Assembly: GCA_949126835.1 (NCBI GenBank) | Contig: OX421494.1 | Location: forward strand, 22,900,196-22,964,195 | Source: Anisus vortex | Taxonomy: Eukaryota > Mollusca > Gastropoda > Planorbidae | Direction of reading: 5' to 3' | DNA: 64,000 nucleotides | In this document: piece after piece, positions 45,608 to 57,900 of the stretch | Layout of the letters: each line of letters opens with the position of its first letter | Position numbering within the stretch: position 1 is the first letter of the stretch | Program-made: the position numbers and the translations under genes | Notes under the pieces: generated by a model | The model's input: only the letters and a program-made list of their open reading frames with translations | What the model was told of the DNA's origin: nothing | Database searches by the model: none

Positions 45608-45609
45608 AA

Positions 45610-45879
45610 ATTTGAACAATTACAATCTAAAGACCATCTGAATAGGTTTTAATGTATGTGTTTTTGAAAAGAAAAAATCGGAATATAGTAGCTAAGTACG
45701 TAAAAAAAAATGCCACACTTTTTTTTTTTATCTACGTGTTTATCTTTAAAAAAAAATATTTTGATTCATTGATCTATAGGCCTACTAGACCATAGACTAT
45801 AGACTATAATATACTAATAATAATATATAATATACAGTTCAGTGGTCGCTGTTGAAGTAACCAAGGGACGTTATTCGCA
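45610..45879. other. No gene recognised
   Basis: AT-rich spacer with repeated ATAGACTATA words between the LINE and the UQCRC2 promoter. Confidence 0.4.
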
Positions 45880-45965
45880 TGAGATCACGTGACTTCCGTC
45901 GCCCATTTCTATTCGACTTTTGTTTTGACCTAGCCGCAAGAGCGGACTGATAATAAGAGAAACAA
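45880..45965 (+). promoter_or_regulatory. UQCRC2 proximal promoter and 5' UTR
   Basis: Immediately before the start codon lies GATCACGTGACTTCCGTCGC (45883-45902), joining an E box CACGTGAC to an ETS/GABP-like CTTCCG site. Such sites are common in nuclear promoters of respiratory-chain genes. There is no TATA box. The start codon context is ACAAATGG. The transcription start is not determined. Confidence 0.5.
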
Positions 45966-48900
45966 ATGGCAACGGGGCTAGTGCGACCTCTTGCTAGGTC
46001 ATTAAAGGTACTCATTTCGGTCCACATTTTTACCTTAGTGTAAGCTGTCCATAATACTATTTGTGGTCTGTAAAAAAGCTACAACCCTAACTTAAAATGC
46101 TAAAATTACTAGGTTCAAAAATGTAAGTGTAAGTTTCGATTAGATTTTATTACTAATAATACTATTAGTATTAGTACTAGATGTCTAGTCTAGACTATTA
46201 GCATACAGCCTAAGTATAAGGCCTAGCAGCAGATAGCTAAAGATAGAGTCTAGAGGCTAGAATCTAATTTAAGTCTAGTTGAAAAAGAATTACCAGTTGA
46301 ATTAGTGGTAATTGTTTACTACCTGCGTACGAGTTTTTTGGTTCTCTTTGAAATATTTTTAAAGATCCATGCCAAATTCGGACAAATCAAGGCGTTAAAT
46401 TTCTCGCAAACGATATTTAGACTTAGATTAGAAAAAAAAATTCATTTATTTTAATAGCGCATGGTTAGTATCGGTTAGTTTTATAGGTTAGGGATGGTAA
46501 CTCGGCTCCTGTGAAGTCACAAGACAAAAATGCCAAAATGGCGTTGTTTATGTTAAATTAAAAGAAAAAAAACACTAAAAAATCATGTTTAACAATATTT
46601 TTTTTACTTTTTCTAAGCCTAAATATCGTTTGCGAGACATTTAATGACTTGATTCGTATGAATTTGCCACGATTTGAAAATCTTTCCTATAACACCCCAA
46701 AACTCGTGGGCTAACGTAGGTAAACAATTACCGAATTAGTAATTGAAATTGAATTAGCCTAATAAGGCCTAGGGCCTAGACCCCTAATTAAATGGAAGTT
46801 CGAGACATTCAATTTCAAACATGCCGATTTTAGTTGTTTAGGCTTTAGATTAGAATAATTGGCTATACTTTGGTTTGGTGTAACTGGCCCACAGGATTTT
46901 TCTAAGTACAAGTTACAGTTGACTGAGTTGAGTTGCCAGTTGGTTTGGTCTTGGTTTTGAGATTGCATTTTTAATTTATTTTGTATTTAGGCCTAATGTT
47001 GAGAAATTGGTAATTTTGCATGTTTCATGAAATTTTGTTACCATTGGTCATTGGTCAATAGCAATTATATTATAATAATTATATAATGCAAATCACATTA
47101 AAGTAGTACAGTACTACAGGTCAGGTGTCGGAAAAATGTTGAAGCCAACTTTTATGACTCTTTGAAACTCGGGCAAAAATTTGAAATTGTCGCATACCTA
47201 AATTCTAAATATTAACCTACTAAATATTGGCAGTGTCTATACGTCCGTCGACCGGACAAATAGCACGGGATATATAATCTGGCGACCGGACAAAATATTG
47301 CGGGAGATATTCTTACAGCGAGTACATCACATGACCGCAGGACACATTATTCATTATTCGGAAGATATTATTCCGGCGGGCTTGTTATTTGACCACACAA
47401 CTACAAGTACAAACGAGAGACATAGAGTGTATTGATATTGACACATTTATAAAGAAATAGGCATTAGACCTAAAGAGATGGTCTTATTATAAGTTTAATA
47501 GCCTACTTTGAATGGATAAATTAAATGAGATTGTTATGTCCACCCATATGCATAAATGAATGGCTCATCGTAATTGTAGCGCAAGTCAAGTTGTGTACTA
47601 ATGACTTTATAAGATGTTTGGTAATGACTTTTAACACGTTTTCTAAAGAAATAGGAATTAGGCCTAATTCATCGTATTTTTATTTCTTTGATACTTTGAA
47701 TGAAGTTATGCCCACCCACATTAATAAATGAAAGGTTTTGAACAAAAAATATCTCGTTTTACTATAATTGAATTTTAAAAAAAAAGGTGGTGACAGATGG
47801 TGTAGAACCCGCGATATGCCGGTTACCAGCAGACAGTTCTGACCACTAGGCCAGGAAATCTTGATAATAGGTAACAACAAATAGTATTTAAGCAGATCGT
47901 GCAAGAATAAACGATTATGCGCATGCGCCAGTAGCTTCTTTTTTTATTTTTCCGTCGGTCACGTGACTTAGGTCGCCGGACGCGCAGACACTTCACTAAA
48001 TATTAGAAAGCATTGTTATATTAATAATATTATAAGGCCAACTTAAAAAAAAAAAAATAGTTCTGTGAGCTTCTTTCGCTTAAATGCACAGGGCATAGAT
48101 CTTTAAAAATATTTTCACCCAGATGTATTTTAATTATTAAAGGATTAATTGAGACAAATTAGTATGCAAATATTTCTATTAGACATGGCTTGATTGTTTC
48201 TAAGAAAAAGGCATACTTAGATGTTACAAAAACTTATCTGATTAAACTAATTAATGGCACTAATATGGCCATCAAATTCTATTGCTATGCCATTTTTTGT
48301 TAGTTATAGAAATTGTTTATACTAAATAATTTCATTTATATTTTGATGTTTTGTGTTTATTTTATAGATAGAAATATCAACTACATCAATATTAGCTTTG
48401 ACATTAAACTTTTAATGAGGAGTGTTGTTGTTGTTTTTTTGTGATCTATATGTGTGTGCGCTAACATAGGCTACAATACCATGTGTAAGACGCAATAATC
48501 TTCTTTATAGAAGGAGCGTCTGTAATGTATAAGATAAGATACCAAACTGACCCGATTTCTCTGTTGTTGTTTTTTTTCTCTATTTTAAAACCTTTTTTTG
48601 GGGACTAGGCCTATAAAAATAATTGATATAAATTGTATTATTAATGTTCATCATTCATACACATGTAATTTCAGCCTAAGTCACAATTAGAAAAATGTGT
48701 TTTGAAGAACCCTTTAATTTTTTCTGCATGTGCCATTTTTTTTTTTCTACAATGCTAGGCCTAAAACTGGATCTAAAAATAGACAAGTCTTTGTTGATTT
48801 CTAAACCTCTCCACCAAATGTAACTTATTAAATTCAACTCGCACACTAATTATTAAAAGCAAATAAACTAGGCCTAAATGCAAACGTAATGAAAGCACCA

Positions 48901-51900
48901 GTAGTCAAAATAATTTTATATTCAGAACTAAAACTAGAATAAGATGATTTTCAAATGCGCTTTTGCAAATTTAAAAATGGAAATCCAATCAGATAGCTGT
49001 TTTGTTATATTTGATGCGTTCATGTTCTTTTTTCAAAATTTTATATAATTTTTAGTGCTTTTTAAAAAAATATAATTTTTACCAATGTCTTTCAGTTATG
49101 TTTGCACTAGACACTTTTGGCAATTGTCAATAAAATATTGTTCAAAAATCATATATTAAAATTATATAGACTGCATATTAATCTAACCAAACTTTCTGTT
49201 TTTCTTAAAAAGGGGCGTATGTATGGGACAGCTGCTGCTGCAAAACCAAGCAGTGCAGATGACAGAGAACCACTGGTAACTATACTTTATATATGGTCTT
49301 TGGCTTTAAGTTCATCATGTAAAGCAAGGAAACAAACGATAACTTTTAACAAATGTAGTGATGTGTGGTTTGACTGTATACAGTGTATAGTCTATTGAAA
49401 TAGAATTCACCTATTATATATCAATCGGACAATAATTGTGGTCAATCCTCATTAGATTTAAATCCCTAATTGCCTGTTCCGTTTGAATTAAAATCAGCTA
49501 AAGCTAGCAATGTCATTATTTTTCTATTGCCACTTGTGTATATATTTTAATACTTTTATGTTTGTCATCCTCTTTGTTTTAGGGTTATGTGAAAAAGCTA
49601 AAGAATGGCCTGGTTGTAGGCACCATTGAATCCAAGTCTCCCATTGCAAGAGTAGCAGTGGTGGCCAATGCTGGTTCAAGATACGAGTCTGGACAAAACT
49701 TGGGGGTGGCCCATGTGTTGAGGCACCTGCCAAAGCTGGTAAGTACTAATAAACTTTGTTTAACCATTTCAGCCCTAAGCATTTTCCAGCCTATAACTCC
49801 CCTATCCCTAAGCCAAGTTGCATAACTCCGTTTATTGAACAAAAATCGGGGAAAAAAAATTATTTAAAAATTCACTGTAAAAGAACTATCCAAGCAAGTG
49901 AATTAAATTCTTCACAGTTAAAATATAAAAATATAAAGTTTAATTCAAACTAGAAGAGATGACAATTAACTAATAAATAAAAAGGAAAATAATAAAAATC
50001 ACTGAGTATACATTAATAGGTTCCGATAGTTTGTCAAGAAATTTTTTAATTTTTCGTATCGGACTCAAATAATCCTATTCAAAGCCTATTCAACTTCTAC
50101 AATGCTTTCAATATCACTATTATAATAGCATTATCAAAATAATACAGCCTTTTCCTCACAAGCCTAGCCTAATGCTTCTCTAAATATTGCCAAAATACCT
50201 TCAATTTTCGTAGAACTAGCGTTAAAAATGCATTATTTTCAAAAATTCACCCAAATCCTATCGATCGAGCTAAAAATACCAAACAAACGTGTAAAAATAG
50301 CGTCACTATCGCTCTTCTAGGTCAGAGTTTAAAAAGAGTTTATACGGCAATTAAAAACTAGAAGTACTGTCGGCAACAAAACAACCCGAAATCGGCGACG
50401 CGCGGCGACTATAGTTGTCAGCCAGTAGAGGCGACGCGCGGCGACTGTAGTGGCGAAATGGTTAAAGATAAATCTTTCCTTCCATCTACTGTACAAAAGA
50501 AGACTTATTATATTGTGCTGTTATTTTTTTTTTCAGAGGACTGAAAACTTATCAGGTCTCGGGATAACAAGGAGAACTTTGCAAATAGGAAGTGACATTA
50601 CGTAAGAATTTGACTAGTTATCATCGGGGTACCTGCAATCTCCTGAAAATCTCCTAAAATTAGAAAAAAAAGCCCCAAAGTTCTGAAATTTGAATATGAT
50701 CTGATCGGATGTGTAAAAACATTTTAGTTTCTCATCAGACACATGGTTTTATCAGAATGTTAAAACACTGCCTCAGTTCAGGAAAAAGCCTTACAGTTGT
50801 TTTATACGAATGTAAAGACACTGCCTTAGTTCAGGAAAAAGCCTTACATTTGTTTTATCAGAATGTTAAAACACTTTGCCTTAGTTCAGGAAAAAGCCTT
50901 ACATTTGTTTTATCAGAATGTTAAAACACTTTGCCTTAGTTCAGGAAAAAGCCTTACAGTTGTTTTATACGAATGTTAAAACACCTTGCCTTAGTTCAGG
51001 AAAAAGCCTTACATTTGATTTATCAGAATGTTAAAACACTTTGCCTTAGTTCAGGAAAAAGCCTTACATTTGTTTTATCAGAATGTTAAAACACTTTGCC
51101 TTAGTTCAGGAAAAAGCCTTACATTTGTTTTATCAGAATGTTAAAACTCTTTGCCTTAGTTCATGAAAAAGCCTTACATTTGTTTTATCAGAATGTTAAA
51201 TCACTGCCTTAGTTCAGGAAAAAGCCTTACATTTGTTAAAAAAAAAAACTTAAATTACTTCTAGGCGTAGCCAGTGTGGGCCTAGGTCTAATCAGACTAA
51301 TGATAATCTAAGTCATTTAATTCTCAGATAAATTGGTGAAATGGACTCGATGCTGAAAATGTCTGATTAGATATGTTATAGACACAAATTGGCCAACCAT
51401 GTAACAGGGACTCCACAATAGGCCTACAATAAAGAAGAAGAATATAAAACCTTTACAAATTTACCAGAAGCATTTAAAAATAGAAGTAGAGACTTTGTCT
51501 GCATAAGTAAGATACACTGCTACACATTTTAACTAAGGATGAGGGGGGGAGGGGGTAAAAATGTTGTTTGGGGATTAAAGGCCCACCTAACCTCTTTCTG
51601 ACACCCCCCCCCCCCCCCACTTCCTAAAACCAAGGATATTTTTACAATGTAACAATATTTTTTTTGTGGGGGAAATTAGATTTCATTTTGATCTATCTAT
51701 TTTTTATATTTCACGTGTGACAAATAGTTTTTCAATAGTTTAGGAAGAAATTATATATGCACCATTTCAGAATCATAAGCCTACTATCCTTCCCCCCATG
51801 CCAAAACAAAATAAATAGTCTCAGAAAACTTTTTTTAAATGCCCAATTTTCCCAAAATACTACATGTAGAGATTTGTACAAAAAAAACAACTACAAAATT

Positions 51901-54900
51901 AATGCCTCTTATCTTTTTACAGTGGTATAATAGCTAGTTTCTATACATTAACTATATAATTGTTCACAATTGTATTTTCTATGTTTTTATATTTTATAGA
52001 TGCCAAGGAAATAGAGAATATATTTATTACAAAGGTGCAGTAACAAGAAATTGTGTGTGAGTATAAATCTATATTTGTTGAAATTAGAAGCCTGTGTTGT
52101 GTTTTACTGTAAAACAAAATATGATAAAACTTTATTAGTTTGTCGGAACTTATAATTAACAAGTCTTCTTTTTATTTGACTTTCCGGTAACATTTGTACA
52201 GCTTAAAATGAAAGTTAACCCATTATATACCTGTGATACAACTTATTAACATGTAATACATCTTGATAGAAGTAGCAGTCCACAAGTTTCTGACTGTCCT
52301 GAAATTATCAAACAGGTCCCCACTTGACCAGTCACACTCCATCTGTGGTCAGCATTGTATATGCTATATCTTAAACATTTCCATTTGAAGGTTGTACAGG
52401 ATTGCCAATGAAAGAACATTTTAAAAATTTTATAATAATATAGAAGTTATGCTTGTGCTGTTGTGCCTTTCTGTTGTTGTTGAGTTTGTTTGTTTCAACA
52501 AAGAAATCCAAATGTTGTGCTTATTATTATATTAAGATTTTTTGTATATTTATTAAACACAGCAATGTTGTTGCGGAAGTTCTTAGAGAAATTAGTACCA
52601 AAAGTAAAATCGTGGATTGGGAATTTGAAGACCTGATCAATGATCCAAATGCTTTAAAGCTTGATCTTGCTTTATTAAAGACGCAGCCTCAAATTGGTAA
52701 GTTAATTCAATTTGTCTTCTCATAAAACTCTAAATTTAGCAGTGTTCTTTTTTTTTTTCTAATAAAAGAATTGTATATGGTTTGTATTATTTGTTTTTGG
52801 CTCTTCATGAATGAAAGGTTCATTTTAATTTTATAACAGGTGCAGTAGAAGCACTTCACATGGCTGCTTTCAGAAATACTTTAGGTCAGTCATTGTATGC
52901 ACCAGATTTCCAGTTAGGGAAATTCACCCCAGAGCAAGTTAGTATTTTAAACCTGTATTTATTAATTTAACTTTTTAGTTCTATTTGGTTGTTTAAAGTT
53001 TGTCCAATTTCGGCTTGCTTCACTCTTTTTAATACTTGTTCATTGTAAAGTTTGTTTAGTCCCAAAATGCTCATGTCTGTGTTGTTCTTGTATTGTAGGT
53101 GATGCAGTACATGAGGACCTACTTCAGTGCCGGTCGCCTGGCGCTGATTGGTGTTGGTGTTGATCAGAAAGTCCTGGAAGGATTGGGTGAAACATTTGAG
53201 CCCTACAAATCTGCTAGCGCACCTTCTCAGCAGGCTGTCTATCATGGAGGTTAGGCTATGTCTGTTAGAGAATTTTTACACAGTGTCCTGGTCCTAGATA
53301 TTTCAAGTCTGTGAACAAAGTTATGTGTAGTGCTTGATAGCTCAACCCATAACACAGGCAGCACAGGCAGCACACACCCCTTTAGTAAGTTTAGGAAAGT
53401 TGTAGGTCGAACAAAAGAAATAGTAGACAAACAGTTTCAAGGACTCAAATTGTTTTTGGAAATAAATTTCTTTGCCACATGTGTAATTCCAATTGTCATT
53501 ACAACCAAGCATGTCTTGATAGTTTTCTCTTTCAACTACATGTTTCAACAGTTGACAAACTGATGTGACATATTTTTTCATATTACATTGTCAGGTGAAA
53601 TCAGAGAGAACTGTGGTGGTGATCTATCTTATGTAGCATTGGCTTTTGGTGGCCCAAGGTAATTGTTACTTTTTCAAAATTGTCATCCGAATGATTTCTA
53701 TTTTGTTTCTATTTACAGAGGTGTTTTTTTTTTTTTAACTGTTTACACCCTTGACATTACATCCTCTCCATATTTTCTTCAGTGTAAAGGGGTAACCCTT
53801 AAAAGCTAAATGACAGATTATAAACAAATTAAATATTCTTCTTTAACTTAAATGTATCTGTTGAATTATTGAAATGGATATAGTCTGATAGAAAACCAAT
53901 AGCAGGGGCCTTTCCAAAGTTTTGTTATTGTATGCATGGCTTTTTCTTTCCTCCTGTTATACTCTTACTTACAAAAAAAGTTGATTTAGGACCTTAGATC
54001 AAGTCCAGATAATATGTAATTAAAAGTTTATCCATTATTGAAATGTATAAAAAACAATTCTGTTTGTGTCTGTATTATTTACTGAGGCAAATAGTTCTTT
54101 AAAAAAAGAGATATTGGATAGTTTCCAGATAGGTCCTATTTTACTCATTGTTATATTTAAATATTTTTAATATTACAGTTATCTAAATTTAACCCATTGC
54201 TTTTAACCTGTCATCTCTATGCAGTGTATTTGAACAAAATCATCACACATTCAATATTTCAATATTACAATTTGTTGTTTCTGTGTAAAGAAAAAGAAAG
54301 CAGGTCCATACTGTTTCTTAATCATATTTAATATTTGTAAGCATAAAAAACTAGTCCAGACTGTGTCTGTACACTTAGTGACACAGGATAAAATATCAAG
54401 TGATGCTGGCGTGGGATAAGGGAATTTAATGGCTAATATATACTCTGCTCTAAAATGGAAGTTATAAGTTGTTTTTTTCTTTTTTAAAAGAATTAAAAGT
54501 GTATATTAGTTTAAATTCACACGATCTACGTCTTTGGCTTAAAGCATTTCTCCTTAGGTTGGATAATTGTGTCCAATATGGTTTAGGTCACCCTAATTTA
54601 ACTTGATTAATGGAATATTGCTTCTATAATTTCCTTTTTTAAATTCAAAATGTTCTGAAGATATATCTCTAAAAGTTATTTTTATGTTACAGCCAAGCCA
54701 GCAAGGATCTTTTACCTGCTGAAGTTCTGAAACATGTTCTGGGCACAGGACCTTACATTAAATACAGTCTTGGAAATGCAACATCTGTCTTGGGTAAAGC
54801 AGCTGCCCAGGCTACCGATGGTCCATTTGCTGTGAGTTTATGTCTACATATTCTGCCATTCATTTAAATCCTGATAAGAACTTTTTTTATTTTGCTTCAG

Positions 54901-57900
54901 GATATATCATGCTTATTTACATGAGAACTATTTGTTATTGTTTTGTTTTTTTCTTCTACTATTTGTTCAGGTATCTGGATTTACTGCCAATTATTCTGAC
55001 GCTGGACTTTTTGGATTCACTGCCGTAGCTCCAGCACAAAATATTGACAAAGTAAGTATTGCTCACTATAGTACAAAAGTTTTTAAAGGAAAAGCTAGCG
55101 TTGTTTTTATTTTCAATCAAAAATCATTTAGATTTTTTTAAAATACTCTCCCTGAAATCATTTACTGTCCTAATTAAATTGCAGGAGGTCCTGAAAATCT
55201 ACAGTTATTTCAGTTAAAATGCTTCAATTTTCCAGGAATAAGAGAATATTAAAGATCAGCACATTTTTAAGTTTCACAATGTGACGCATTTTTCACAGAA
55301 TGTTAACTCATTCCATGCCAGGGGGCTTACCACGTTTGTGCCAGGCTATTTTTAGGCGCTAGAATTTTTTTAGGATGCCCTTTTTTATTCATAAATTTCT
55401 AAAGATATTTGTTTAGCAAGATACCTGTATTTCATATCAAATAAAAGGAAATTAAACAGGGAATAATAACAAGTAGAAGCTAAAACAATATTAGAATAAT
55501 AGTTACATCTTTATTACTTTATTAATTTTTAGAGATCACATTTTTTGTTTTAAAAAAAGGAGCACAAAAAAATTGATCTTAACAAATTTTTATATGGTAT
55601 GTGTAGCAGATATCCTATTCGGCTTGAAACCACTATTAGTGTATCTATTCCTGATCAGAATGCATTTTGAATTTTGAAAATATCCCTTATAGTTACTTAG
55701 TTATACGCATTTTTGTAATATTAGTATCGGACAACAAACGCCGATCCTTTATATTTCTATATAGTTTACATAGAGAGAATATAAAAAGTCAAATTAATAG
55801 GATATAGCAGGGGTCGGGAACCTTTTTGTCTAAGAGAGCCATGGATACCACATATTTTGAAAAGTAATTCTGTGAGAGCCATACATTATGTTTAAAACTA
55901 GAAATTCAAGTAAATGTGTGCATTTTGTGTAATTTCAAAACTAAAAGTACAATAATTATGTCTCTGAATTCTTCTGATGCCGAGCTGCAGTAGACTTTAG
56001 TTCATTTGTAGAATGACATATTGATATGCAATTAATATGTAGATCTAAAAGTCTAAAGAAACATTTTTTTAATATCGAACATTTGTCTGCGAGCCAGATG
56101 CAGCCATCAAAAGAGCCACATCTGGCTCGCGAGCCATGGGTTCCCGACCCCTGGGATATAGCAATGAAATAAGCTATGAAAACCAAATTGACCATATAAT
56201 ATATGGTGGATTGGCACGGAATGAGTTAAACACTATTTACATTTCCTATTCTGCCCATGCCCATACAAAGGCAAAATAAAATCAGTCTGGAAGGGGGTTG
56301 GAGTCTATAAATCAATCACTTTAAGAAAAAACAATGGCCTTTCAAATGTGATCTTGTATTGGAAAGTAAAAATTCCTTTATTTAGCTTGGTTTAGGTCCA
56401 TGACTATGAAATGATTTGTTAGAGATATCTGACCGATGTCCCTTCTTGCAATTCTCTATGCCACTGCTGTAAGGTTGATTTTAGTGGCAGAAAATTAAAA
56501 GGTCTAATGAACCTAATGATTATATGTAATATAATTGGATTATCCATAGTAAGTCTTAATGAATTTTTAACTTTTTAAAACTTGTCAATCAGTTGTTGTT
56601 TTGTATACTTCTCAATGTAAACCTGTATATGTTTTTTATATTATATATTTGTCAATGTGTTCTACTTGTCACTGTAGCACTGTAAATGTATTCGCTACAT
56701 GCTGTCATATATTATTATGTTATAGACAAAATTTTTGCATCCTACGCTTATCCTACATTTGTCAATGAATAAGGTTTCCCTATACTAGTCAATGTTCAAT
56801 GATTATGAATGAAATTCTTTATCACATAGTTTTTGTTAATGTTTTACTTATCTCTAGGTTTTAAGGGCTGCCGGCAAGGAATTGAAATCTCTGCTTTCAT
56901 CTGGTGTCTCCGATGCACAAGTCAAGTCTGCCAAGTAAGTCTCCAACTTTCTCCCAGCCAAATGTGTGTTCAGGACAATGTTTTTAGCTCAAATTGTTTC
57001 ATTATGACATTGTTTGGGCTCAATGTCTTTAGCTCAAATTGTGAGATTATTTGGGGCTCAATGTCTTTAGCTCAAATTGTTTCATTGTGAGATTGTTTGG
57101 GCTCAATGTCTTAAGCTCAAATTGTTTCATTGTGAGATTGTTTGGGCTCAATGTCTTTAGCTCAAATTGTGAGATTGTCTGGGCTAAATGTCTTTTGCTC
57201 AAATTGTTTCATTGTGAGATTGTCTGGGCTAAATGTCTTTAGCTCAAATTGTTTCATTGTGAGATTGTTTGGGCTCAATGTCTTTAGCTCAAATTGTGAG
57301 ATTGTCTGGGCTAAATGTCTTCAGCTCAAATTGTTTCATTGTGAGATTGTGTGGGCTCAATGTCTTTAGCTCAAATTGTTAGATTGTCTGGGCTAAATGT
57401 TTTTATCTCAAATTTTTTCATTGTGAGATTGTTTGGGCTCAATGTCTTTAGCTCAAATTGTGAGATTGTCTGGGCTCAATGTCTTTAGCTCAAATTGTGA
57501 GATTGTTTGGGCTCAATGTCTTTAGCTCAAATTGTGAGGTTGTCTGGGCTCAATGTCTTCAGCTCAAATTGTGAGATTGTCTGGGCTCAATGTCTTTAGC
57601 TCAAATTGTGAGATTGTTTGGGCTCAATGTCTTTAGCTCAAATTGTGAGGTTGTCTGGGCTCAATGTCTTCAGCTCAAATTGTGAGAGTGTTTGGGCTCA
57701 ATGTCTTTAGCTCAAATTGTGAGATTGTTTGGGTTCAATGTCTTTAGCTCAAATTGTTTCATTGTGAGATTGTCTGGGCTAAATGTCTTTAGCTCAAATT
57801 GTGAGATTGTTTGGGCTCAATGTCTTTAGCTCAAATTGTTTCATTGTGAGATTGACTGGGCTCAATGTCTTTAGCTCAAATTGTGAGATTGTTTGGGCTC

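Noticed and set aside
46097..46126. Alternative UQCRC2 start MLKLLGSK followed by a GTAAGT donor
   Set aside because: Its donor phase does not join in frame to the exon at 49213, whereas MATGLVRPLARSLK (45966-46007) joins in phase 0 and looks like a better presequence.
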